This document shows positions 1 through 9,298 of a stretch of 64,000 bases of DNA, in pieces; positions within the stretch are counted from its first letter, which is position 1, and each line of letters opens with the position of its first letter. A program made the translations under genes and the position numbers. Source of the stretch: Acanthococcus lagerstroemiae. Lineage: Eukaryota > Arthropoda > Insecta > Hemiptera > Eriococcidae. The DNA is taken from NCBI GenBank assembly GCA_031841125.1, contig CM063111.1:38142955-38206954 (forward strand). The letters run 5' to 3'. The notes beneath the pieces are model-generated. The model did no database searches. It was given only the letters and a program-made list of their open reading frames with translations, and had not been told where the DNA came from.

Positions 1-1400
1 CAGACCTGACGGGGCTCCATCTCACCAAATCAACCAGAGGGCGTGAAGTGATCCCTTACTTTACTAATGTGGGGCTAGAGTGAGAAGCTGGGAAACTTGA
101 ACAAAAGTTCAATGGACTCTCATTCACAGCTGGAATACTCATTGCCTGTGGTAGCTTACGTTTAATTTATGGTCCAAATCAGACCCTGATCAAAAGTCTG
201 ATGCCATAATCAAAATTTGCACCCCCCCCCCCCCTCTATTGCAACAAAAAACTAGTTGTGATAATTTCTTTGATTTTTATGCCAACTCTATTTTTACCCA
301 TTTTGGGTCCTTTGGTCCGACATTTGAATTTATGGACCCGAAATTTAAGCCGAACCGAAAATCCAATGCAATATTCGGAATCAGTGACCCCAAAAAACCC
401 TTCTTCTGATTTTGTTCAAATTTTCAAGCCAATGTCAATTTGCTCATTTTAGATTCAAAGTTTGAAATTTTGGGCATCTCTTGTTCTAATTTCTGCTGGA
501 GTAGGTATCCTTGAGCTACTGGAATGATCTGAATTTTTCGACGTACTTCTTCTATCGTTCAAAAATGAGCTTAAGCTTTGACTTGAGCGATAAGCGGCTT
601 AAACTTTCCATTCCTGCAAAAATATCCGCTATTATGTCAGCTACTTTGCTGTTGAATCTTGGGGAGGGGGCGAGCTGGGGCTAAGCTCCCCTCTAAAGGT
701 ATCTTGAGCCCCCTAGGCAAAGATACCACCATTAAAGAAAATCATCAGTACGCTAAATGAGAAAGAAAGAAGGGATGAAGATAATTAATATCACAGGAAC
801 GCTTTAAAATTTAGAACAAAAACTTGGTCAACTACTGTGGGTCTCTTGGATTGGGAATGGAATTTCGAAAAAACGTGTTTTAAAGGCGAAAAATTACTGA
901 TTCTTGCATATTTTAAATTTAATTTCAGGTGCCTTGGGGGTGATTCGCCCCCTTCGCCCCTTCCCACTGCCTCGTAGGAATCTTCACATAACATTCTGTG
1001 TGTATACTCAAGCCCCCCCCCCGGTAAATAGTCAGCACCCCTATTGCAGATGGCTGGCTACAGGCCTGTTGGGAAGTCCAAATTTGGATGTGGAATGAAA
1101 TAATGTAGAATATGTGCTCGTAAAGAGGTTGAGTGATCAAAATCGAGATTAACACGAGGGGCAAAGATCAATCTCGTTTAATGAGGATTCCACCCGTTAG
1201 TTTGTTTCGATGACTGTTTTAATTTGTAGTCAATGTTATAGAAAAATGATTTCAATAAGACTTTACCCTCAAATCAAAATTCAAAATATCGAATCATGGC
1301 CTGTACAGGAGCGATTTATTTGATTAGTGAACCTAGACAGATTCTCAACTCTGCCACCAGGTATCAGTCACATCGATCCGAGTCCCAGTAGACTTCTCGT
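1..1400. other. Non-coding, AT-rich intergenic DNA with poly-C tracts
   Basis: No convincing gene is visible here; the open frames are short and lack splice context or recognisable motifs. Homopolymer C runs lie near 222-235 and 1012-1022. Short C/G-rich hairpins occur near 662-715 and 925-960, and the block near 905-960 resembles the ends of the AAATTTGCCGA repeat family seen at 4 and 6 kb. Confidence 0.5.
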
Positions 1401-1594
1401 CAGGGATGAGAAGCCAGCCGGACAGCCGGAAGTCGGTAGTCAACTGGTTTTGAGCAAAATAAATTTTAAGAAGCCGGAAGCCGAAATAGTTGGAAATTGG
1501 TAGCCAAGTAGAGAAGCCAATTGTTTTCCAGCTTTTTAATCAGCTTCTTGTAATTTGTAATTTTGGTTTTTGTCGTTTTGGATACCTAATATTT

Positions 1595-1843
1595 GGACGC
1601 TATTCAGCAAAAGGAAACCAACTAGCAAAATCTGTTTTTTGAGAACATGTGATTCGAAGTTCAAGAGCCATGTAGTAACTATATAACATAGCGTTTACTC
1701 ATGAGCTTGTTTCAACGTGAGCACACATTTCTGAATCGGGGGCCTAATTTTGAAAAATTCTACTTTTTACGCTATTTCCAACGATACTAATAACTCACTT
1801 TGTTTACGAATGTCGGTTGGTTCCCTTTTGCTGAATAGCGTCC
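1595..1843. mobile_element. Foldback MITE, GGACGC family (copy 1)
   Basis: About 249 bp with inverted ends: GGACGCTATTCAGCAAAAGG on the left and its inverse, ending GCTGAATAGCGTCC, on the right. A short ATTT on both sides may be the target duplication. It sits inside the hAT-type element at 1401-2774, so it inserted later. Other copies are at 48496-48737, 49137-49270 (truncated) and 50469-50716. No coding capacity. Confidence 0.65.
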
Positions 1844-2119
1844 ATTTGTGTTATTATCTCCTCTTGTTAAAAAGCTATTATAAATGTGTGATAAAGTGTC
1901 GACTATTATATTGGTTTGAGTCCAAAATGGTACCTTATAAAGTCTAAATTTAGGTGCATCATCTTTAAAACGCCATGCTGTAGAATTACAATTTTGACGG
2001 ACTTACATGATGTACTTTTATGGAAGTGGAAGGTCACATTATCAGAAGTCAAAAAGCTTTATAGTTTAGTCGCTTACTTGCTCTAGAATGTTGTGCCTAC
2101 TCTAAAAAGTAGTTACTGC

Positions 2120-2615
2120 CAGAGATATGGGCAAGATCTAGATCAATAATGATCTTAGATCACAGATCACATAAAATTTGATCTTTGATCTGATCTCAGA
2201 TCATTTGCGTTTGCCTGATCTTTGATTTTTTTATTTTTTTTTTAATAGAAAATACTAGATCAGATCATCAGTTGATTTTTTTTAGATTTAAAAAAAAAAA
2301 TCAAATTAGTCCTAGAAAGTATCAAGTTTTTCTAGGTCTTCTCTTGTTATTTCTTTGTGAATTGTGGCGGTACAATATCGAGTATGATTATGAATTAGAA
2401 GAAAGAGAATTATATTTTGATCTATGATCTGATCTCTTCGCCAAAAAAAAACTTGTTATAGATCACATCTTTTTTTGCTTGGAGATCTGATCTGTGGTCT
2501 GATCTTTCTGGAAAAGATCAGATCATTTAGAATGTGATTTGATCTTAGATCCATTTCCTGTTGGTGATCTTGATCTGATCTGAGATCATTTAGTTTGTGA
2601 TCTTGCCCATCTCTG
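2120..2615. mobile_element. hAT-type MITE saturated with GATC, perfect 8-bp TSD
   Basis: It begins CAGAGATATGGGCAAGATC and ends GATCTTGCCCATCTCTG, imperfect inverted repeats. It is flanked on both sides by the identical octamer gttactgc (2112-2119 and 2616-2623), the TSD length of the hAT superfamily. I count about 28 GATC tetramers in 496 bp, mostly as TGATC/AGATC. It is nested in the element at 1401-2774. No coding capacity. Confidence 0.85.
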
Positions 2616-2790
2616 GTTACTGCTGGTAATTAATACTTGGTAGCCAGTAGCTTGGAGCCGGAAAATTGGTAGCCAAAAGTTTTTTTGATTTTGGAAGAAA
2701 GTTGGAAGAGCTTTATAGATTTGGGGTAGCCAGACGCCGGAAGAGAAGCTTTTCCAATTGGCTTCTCATCCCTGCCTCTCGCAGAAGCCC

Positions 2791-3600
2791 GTCACACCTC
2801 ACACAGTGAGTTCCTGTTAGCAAAAATCAGGAATGAGGAAGTCAGCCGGTTTTGAGCAAAATTTTTGGAAGCCAGAAGCCGGGAAGCCGAAATAGTTTTG
2901 GCAGCTGGTAGCCGGTAGAGAAGCCAACTGTTTATCCCTTTTCAGCTTCTTAATCGACTTCGTGTGATGTGTGACTTCAGCTTTTTGTCGTAATTTCGAA
3001 TAATATTTAATTTATGATCTCTTTCCAATGAGCTATTAGCCTATCACACTCGCACTGTACCATAAACCATACAAACATACAAAGTGTCTACTCGTATGTA
3101 GTACATTATTTTGATGTCTGAAAGGGTATCTTATATAGTCAAAATTTAGGCACATTATCTTCAAAAACACTCGCCTGTAAAATTACGATTTTAACGGACT
3201 TACAGATACTTGGTAGCCAGTAGCCAGAAGCCGGAAGTCGGAAAAATGGTTGCCGGAAGTTTTTTCATTTGGGAAGGAAGTTGGAAGTCGGAAGCTTTAT
3301 TAATTTGGGGTAGCCGGAAAAGCCTGAAGAGTAACTTTTTTAATCAGCTTCTCATCCCTGGCAAAAATACCCGTCCTTGGGCTAATGAACGTATTGACTC
3401 CCATAAGAAAGACACACGATGCAAAGAACATTATGTTTCTACCTGAGAATGTGAGAGTAAGAATTTGTTAGAAACCAGGTTTATGAGCAAAGGCTAAGAA
3501 CTTTCTGGATTAAAAATATACACCTTTGGTTTCTGACAAATTTCTTATTCTCACATTCTCAGGTAGTAACATAATGTTCTTTGCACCGTGTGTCTTTCTT
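2791..3600. mobile_element. Long-armed foldback MITE, CRE-end family (copy 1), split by a later insertion
   Basis: The left arm (from about 2791) contains CACACAGTGAGTT and the right arm returns near 3555-3600. The centre carries the same words as the copies at 6797-7159 and 47012-47382 (GTTAGAAACCAG, AATTTCTTATTCTCA). The left arm is cut by the hAT-type insertion at 2828-3360. The right end is lost where another MITE starts at about 3605. Confidence 0.6.
2828..3360. mobile_element. hAT-type MITE (CAGGAATGAGG...CTCATCCCTG) with perfect 8-bp TSD
   Basis: It is flanked by gcaaaaat on both sides (2820-2827 and 3361-3368). It shares ends and AAGCCGGAAG-rich subterminal sequence with 1401-2774 and, in the opposite orientation, with 13389-14411. 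The unique middle (about 2990-3200) matches the inverted copy at 13520-14350. An open frame at 3210-3446 is a chance frame through the repeat. Confidence 0.8.
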
Positions 3601-3604
3601 ATTC

Positions 3605-3897
3605 GCGTTTGGACGCTAAAGAGTCGCTCTCTAGCGGCCTAATGAAATGTGGTGCGCTGATTGGTGTATTTGGACAAAAATATGATCAGCGACAAAAATG
3701 TTCTGCAAAAGAACTGAAATTGGGCTCATCTGAAAGGAAATGATAAGGGCTAACACTTTAGTTCTTTTCAATTTTCCATAAGAAACAATATTGAAGATGC
3801 TAGAGCTCATTTTACTTGTACATGTTTTTATGGTAAAAATACAATGATCATCTTTTCGTCCTCAGCACTAGCGCATCTACAGGAGTGTCCAAACGCC
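3605..3897. mobile_element. Small MITE with GCGTTTGGAC ends
   Basis: The sequence begins GCGTTTGGACGC and ends GTGTCCAAACGC, imperfect inverted ends about 290 bp apart. No open frame. It abuts the truncated right end of the foldback MITE at 2791-3600. Confidence 0.5.
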
Positions 3898-3989
3898 AAT
3901 TGGGATGTGGAATGGAATGTAGGAACGGTAATATGCACTTCCTAATGAAAGATTGAGTGATCATAGAAGGAAATAATATTGCCGTAATT

Positions 3990-4215
3990 TGCCAACGTAT
4001 ATTTTCTTTTAGCTAAAAATTTGCCGACAAAATTTTCTAAAAGTTTGAAAATTTGCCGATTTTTTAAACAAAATATTTTTAAATTGAAATAAAAAAAAAT
4101 AATAAACGAAGAAACGTTCTTAGAAAATGAAAAATTCAAATAAACAGTTTCAAAATTTGCTGACTTCCTAATTATTGGGGGTGTTTCACCCCCATAGTTT
4201 GTCCCTGCAAATGCA
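3990..4215. repeat. AAATTTGCCGA-rich repeat, copy 1
   Basis: It contains several copies of AAATTTGCC(G/A)A in an AT-rich background and ends in a C/G hairpin (GGGGGTGTTTCACCCCC near 4178). A direct copy lies at 5960-6262 with the same order of words, so this is a dispersed element rather than simple sequence. Confidence 0.5.
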
Positions 4216-4943
4216 GATTGGAACCTTACCCCCAAGCACTCACATTTGCGCACATGAGCATACCCTATTCTGGGAGGGTAAGATGGAAGGATGTTAGAAA
4301 TACTTGAGAGGAACACGCAACTTCTTTTACACATTGAGGTGGTCATTGTTTACTCTTGGTGATCTTTTTTTCTGAATTTCCTCTGATTCTTCTCCGAAAT
4401 TAATTCTAATAAAATCAAAAAAAAAAAAAAAAAAAAAACTACAAAGTTTCCTGTCGATTGGATTAGGGGAATCCGTGCCAGAAGTTCCCTTTCGTTCTTA
4501 TGGTAAAATATATGAAGCTTCGGGCCGTATAGCGCTAGTATCGACTACTCTTATCAGCGACCAAAAGGTGAAGTTTTTGAAACATGTAGCAAAATTTTGG
4601 AATCTAGATATAAAAATAGTCTTAATCGAAAGAAAATTTGTTGTTCAAAAAATTCGTTTCTCTTTAAATATTTCAAAAACTTCTTAATTTTCGAGATATT
4701 TCAACATTAATGAGTATGTACGTTAATGGGGAAAATGTATAATAGATTTATATTTTGCTACTTATCTCTTCGACTCGATAGTGACGCGCTCTGACGGATA
4801 TACGGCCCGAATATTCACCAGGACCAAATACCATAAATTAAACAATAGATAGAAAATTTGCTGTCGGATTCAGTTTGTGAAATTGGAAGATATAAGTCTT
4901 TTGCTTTCAACTTTTAAATTTTAACTAATAAAATGTTCAACTT
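4216..4943. other. No gene seen; A24 tract and a weak inverted repeat
   Basis: A run of about 24 A lies at 4416-4439. Between about 4514 and 4815 the ends are imperfectly inverted (CTTCGGGCCGTATA on the left, TATACGGCCCGAA on the right), so a decayed MITE is possible. The one long frame on the plus strand is not coding-like. Confidence 0.35.
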
Positions 4944-5033
4944 TCTCAAATTTTAGGCTCTATATGTCAAACAGAGAATCTAGTAACAACAGATTTCGGG
5001 CTGCTAAAAGCGGTGGTGCGCTGTAGTCGTTTA
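4944..5033. repeat. 90-bp direct repeat, copy 1
   Basis: About 90 bp including GGGCTGCTAAAAGCGGTGG recur at 5416-5506 in the same orientation. Part of it recurs inverted at 6258-6327. The direct copies flank a GAGT-type minisatellite. Confidence 0.55.
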
Positions 5034-5035
5034 CA

Positions 5036-5190
5036 AATGATTGAGTGAGTAAGTGAATCACTGACTCATTGAGTGAGTGATGGAGTGAGGAAGTGAATGA
5101 ATAACTGAATTAGAGAATGAATGAATGACTGAGTAAGTGAGTGAATCACTAAATAAGTAAGCAAGTGACTGAGCGAATGAGTGAATCATT
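5036..5190. repeat. Degenerate 4-bp tandem repeat (GAGT/GAAT/AAGT)
   Basis: About 150 bp of 4-nt periodic sequence built from TGAG, TGAA and AAGT steps. The minus-strand frames across it read as S/H-rich repeats and are not genes. Confidence 0.75.
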
Positions 5191-5415
5191 AACTTAGAAG
5201 ACGCTATAAAATATGCAATTTTTTCAGTTTCATCTAACGGATTCACAAGAGGAGAAAATGGACGGGTCATGGGTCGATTGAGTCCTTATACTAAGTACTG
5301 GAGACGTGATGTGAATACTGGTTATGAAATTATGGACAGGGTGAAACCGTTTTACAAAAAAACGCCGCATTAGCTGAAAGATGAAGGAAAATGTGAAAGC
5401 AGTCGAGTTTATCTT

Positions 5416-6327
5416 TCTCAAATTTCAGGCTCTAGGTCAAACAGAGAATCTAGTAATAACAGATTTCGGGCTGCTCTAAGCGGTGGCGCACTGTAGTCGT
5501 TTACCTTGTAACCCTGATCGAGGGGAATATTTCATTTACAGGCATACGAAACAATCTCAAAATATTAGGAAAACGAAGGCGTTTATTGAAAAAATGATTA
5601 GGAGAAAATTTATAGTACATAAAATTTTCCTTCCACGAGACCATTTTTTCATTCCAATCTGATGAATTTTTCTAAAATATGTAGGGTTTTAATAGTTCCT
5701 TTTTTTCCACGTGACTAAAATCATAGAGGGCGACTCTTTCGCGTTGGCAGTCCGAATAGTCATTCAAATTTGAAATTCAACGTTTGCTACCGAGTTTCAG
5801 ATTTTCGAAATGTCTTCCACATTTCAGCTTTGTTTCAACCTTTCAAATAACGTTCGATACTCAGCTTGAAACCATCTGCTTCTGTCTGACTAGTCTCGAA
5901 CAGGAGTCCAGGGTACTCCCATTTTCAGAAACGAAATTTGACTTTCAGTTTGGAAAGGTGAAGAAGAAAAATTTGCCGACAGATATTTTTTGAAAACTAA
6001 AAATTCGCCGACAAAATGTTTAAAAAATTAAAAATTTGCCAATTTTTTAATCGAAATGTTTTTTAATTGGAAAATAAAATAGGTAAACAAACAAACAGGC
6101 ATGAAAAAAAATAATAATTCAAATGAACAGTATCAAAATTTGCCGACTGTCAAATTATGGGGAGGGGGGAGGGGTCAAATGAACAGTCTTAAAATTTGCC
6201 GAATGCCAAATTATTGAGGGGTGTTTCAACCCCCACACCCGCTATAGTTTCACCCCTGCCTTGATCAGGGTTACAAGGTAAACGACAACAGCGAACAGCG
6301 CGCCACTGCTTTGAGCAGCCCGAATGG
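5416..6327. repeat. Region bounded by inverted copies of the 90-bp repeat
   Basis: The left arm (5460-5522) and right arm (6258-6327, inverse) share GGGCTGCT..., TCGTTTACCTTGTAACC and CCTGATC words. Between them is AT-rich sequence holding the second AAATTTGCCGA repeat (5960-6262). It could be a non-autonomous DNA element about 0.9 kb long. No clean target duplication was found. Confidence 0.4.
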
Positions 6328-6796
6328 GATAATGGGAAATACGTTTTTTTTTTTTTTTTTAATCGTTATAAAACTAAGAAAGGACCTACATGCTTCAAAT
6401 TTGAACTGTAGGGAGCTACATATTCGAACTTGCGATCAAAAATTTAATATGTTAGGTAGCAAAATTAATAGAACGGCGGTGAAGTAAGAGTAAGATATAC
6501 TCCATTCGAGTTAAGAATGCCCATCAGTCAAAGAGATGTTCACTCTGTTTAGCATCCCTACAAAATTGCCGAGAGAAAATTGATGTGCGGAGGTCCTTCT
6601 GCCAGAAAAGTACTCATTTTCAATCGTTATCACCAAACTTGAGAAAATGAACTGGGAACTGATTTCATTTGAAAGACTTCATTTTAATCTGCTGCACTGC
6701 GTTGCATAGTGTGAATCGACGTAATTTCCTTTCCCCTGGGTATACCGAAACGCCTATTGGATTTTAATTGACGGGCATTCATGCGTCACAATCCCA
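6328..6796. other. No gene seen
   Basis: AT-rich sequence with a T18 run near 6342-6360. No coding signal or clear repeat structure. Confidence 0.4.
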
Positions 6797-7159
6797 ATAG
6801 ACTGATTTCCTGGTGACGTCACACAGTGAGTTACTGTTAGCAAAAGTACCCAACTTTGGGCCAACGAACATTTTGACTCTTCCCATAAGAAAAACACACG
6901 GAGCAAAGATCATAATGTTGTTACCTGTGAATAAGAAATTTGTTAGAAACCAGAAGTTTATTACCAAATGCTAAAAACCTTCTGGAATAAAAATATATAC
7001 CTTTGGTTTCTAACAAATTTCTTATTCGCAGGTAGCAACATTATGATCTTTGCTCCGTGTATTTTTCTTATGGGAAGAGTCAAAATGCTCGTTGGCCACA
7101 AGTTGGGTACTTTTGCTAACAGTAACTCACAGTGTGACGTCACGGGAAATCAGTCTATA
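6797..7159. mobile_element. Long-armed foldback MITE with CRE-containing ends (copy 2, most complete)
   Basis: The two arms, each about 145-165 bp, are inverse copies: the left has GACTGATTTCCTGGTGACGT, the right returns ACGTCACGGGAAATCAGTC. Both terminal regions carry the palindrome TGACGTCA. The transcript would fold into one long hairpin. It has no coding function; frames in both directions are mirror images of each other because of the palindrome. Copies at 2791-3600 and 47012-47382. Confidence 0.75.
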
Positions 7160-7160
7160 G

Positions 7161-7631
7161 CAAAGACGTTTATACTACTACACTAGATACCTAACTTGAG
7201 CCTGCTAGTAGTATAAACCCTTCTCACTCACCCTACGTTTTAGTATCCCATCTGCTAGCCTCACCGGTATAGAAAATCGGCTCCAATGCATTTTAAATGG
7301 GAAATTGGTCATTTTTAAATCGCGCTTGTTATATTTTGCCTGGGTAAAACGATCTGAAAATTTGACAGATCATGCATTCATATCTTGGGAGCAGGAAAAT
7401 ATAAAAAAAAAAACAATATGCTACACTCCAATTTTATTTTTTTATTTTTTTTAATTTGAACGCCGGCACCTCCATGCGAAATTCACCATGTATTTTAAAA
7501 ATGGGGAAAATGACCATACCGGGTGACTGGCGAACGTTTATGCAAAATTCGCACAAAGTCTGGATACGCTTTGTTCTTACTACGGTAGTATAGGAAGTTA
7601 AGTATCTAGTGTAGTAGTATAAACGTCTTTG
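7161..7631. mobile_element. MITE with CAAAGACGTTTATAC ends and near-perfect 8-bp TSD
   Basis: The ends CAAAGACGTTTATACTACTA and the inverse at about 7612-7631 extend for roughly 36 bp with few mismatches. The flanks gtctatag and gtctatac match at 7 of 8 bases. It sits immediately beside the foldback MITE at 6797-7159. No coding capacity. Confidence 0.7.
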
Positions 7632-7675
7632 GTCTATACTCTATAGTAAGAAATTAGAAGTGCCTTATCATCAGT

Positions 7676-8160
7676 AGGGATTCCAAAAATATGCTCTGAA
7701 AAGGGGTCAAATATGCGCTTATAATATGCTTTTATTTTTGTCAAATATGCTAAAATATGCCCTGAAAATCCTGAAATATGCCAAAATATTCCTGATTAAT
7801 GTGATAATAATGGGTCAACATGGGTATCATTTTAAAAGGGAAATCGAGAGATGACAGATATACAAAAGAAAAAGGTTCTAAAGTTGTCATCCAAAAAGTC
7901 CCTTTTCATAGGCGAACGCTGAATACATTTGACAGTGTTCAACATAGGCGGAAAACTTTGCGAAAAAAATTTTTTGTTTCAGAATCAGAAATAAGTTGCA
8001 GTTGTTGGAGTTTTATCTTCTTAGAAGACAAAAATAGTGCAATATTAAAAAAAATTGGAAAAATACCGCAAAAATTGTGAAAATTGTCCAGATATTCTTA
8101 AATATGCTCTAAAAAAGCAGAAAATATGCTAAAATATGCTTTTACACCCAAAATATGCTC
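7676..8160. repeat. AATATGC-saturated element, probably a decayed hAT-type MITE
   Basis: About ten copies of AATATGC are clustered near both edges (7688-7770 and 8098-8160) around an AT-rich core. The left edge TAGGGATTCCAAAAATATGC looks like a hAT-type terminus; a matching right terminus is not preserved. The open frame at 7820-8080 has no recognisable domain. Confidence 0.55.
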
Positions 8161-9058
8161 GATCAAGTGTGGCTCATTCTCAAAGATGAGAATATGAGAA
8201 TCAGCTTTCATGCTTGCTTCATGTTGTGCCATCAGCTCCCATCAGTCGTATTCTCCATATGGTCGTTTGGTTTGCGTTGTTGCTTGCCATTATCAGTGCG
8301 CTACTTTTCGTTATTATTTTCAGGGTCGGCTAACCTTGGGGTCGGCTGGACCCTATTGCGATCGCTTTTTTTTTTTAAATTTATTCTTCAAGTTGTTCAG
8401 TACTCAGACGTATAAGTGGTAATATGGATGGCGATTCTGTCGTAGTTCGTAGTTCTGTAGGATGTTTATTATTGATGAATATAGAGTGCGTTCATGTTTA
8501 GCAGAATTCAGACGATAGGAATTGCAGCATTTGCCGACCCTAGTCGTGCAGCATTGCTGTTTGTTTATTTCTATTTTCAAGTGTCCGATCTTCATCTCTT
8601 TATTCCCAACGTTATGTAGACCGGATAGAACTAGAATAGAACATAGGTGTCACGTCAAGGCATGTTGATTACGCTGCAGTTGAAACGTAATTCTTCGAAT
8701 GTGTTCTTCGATGATTAATAATTCCTTTGGTTTCAAATTTCTCATCCTCGCAAGTTATTCGTGCTCCATATTTAGTTGACCCAGGTAGATCACTAATATT
8801 TTTCTTAAACCAACGTAAGTTACAATTTATCAGTTGATAATGTATTCGCGGCATCAATATTCCACGTACGAAGCCAGTTACATGTGGCTTTAGATCTTGA
8901 ACAATTGCTTAATCGAAAAATTTCATTTGTGACGATGTTATTTTTCTCTGTTTCGAATGAGCATTCTCTGGCTTCGAAATGTTCGTCATTGAGCGGAGGT
9001 AATGACTAGGTAGTCTCTTCAACGCAGAGTTAGTTACATGTCTCATTTTCGTTTTCAG
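8161..9058. other. Upstream region of the four-exon gene
   Basis: No coding exon is recognisable. A consensus donor GTAAGT at 8815-8820 could end a non-coding first exon that splices to the acceptor just before 9059. A second possible donor, GAG/GTAATG, is near 8999. No TATA box is obvious, and the start of transcription cannot be fixed from sequence alone. Confidence 0.35.
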
Positions 9059-9298
9059 ATGAAGTTCGGAAGTGCGATGGACGAATTACTGAATGACATG
9101 GGTGAGTTATCAACATTCGGAGACGATGAGGATCCGTACGAGGCGCTTCGAATTAAAGAACGGGTTGCTGTCGCCGAAGCCAATTTCTCGGAGGTGAGAC
9201 GACAGGCATTTGTTGAGGAAGGCCGATCACGTCGAAGTCCGAAATCGCCTGGTACTAAAAGCGCTCGTCATGGTGTACTGTATTTACCCGACGAGGAG
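9059..9298 (+). CDS. Coding exon 1 of the four-exon gene
   Basis: It runs from the ATG after a polypyrimidine-TTTTCAG acceptor to GAG/GTATTT. Phase 0 at the donor. It encodes the acidic N-terminus with DPYEALRIKE and a basic RSRRSPKSPG segment. Confidence 0.75.

Larger units (their letters stand above)
1401..2774. mobile_element. hAT-type non-autonomous element with CAGGGATGAGAAGCC ends, carrying two nested MITEs
   Basis: It starts CAGGGATGAGAAGCC and ends with the inverse (GGCTTCTCATCCCTG). The flanks, cttctcgt on the left and cctctcgc on the right, match at 6 of 8 bases, as expected for an old 8-bp hAT TSD. The ends are dense in the word AAGCCGGAAG and variants. The middle is occupied by two younger insertions (1595-1843 and 2120-2615). 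There is no transposase frame, so it needs a transposase in trans. Related copies are at 2828-3360 and, inverted, at 13389-14825. Confidence 0.7.

Noticed and set aside
3210..3446. 78-codon ORF
   Set aside because: It runs from one MITE into another and consists of the AAGCCGGAAG repeat in translation.
5058..5421. Ser/His-rich minus-strand ORFs
   Set aside because: Direct translations of the GAGT/GAAT tandem repeat.
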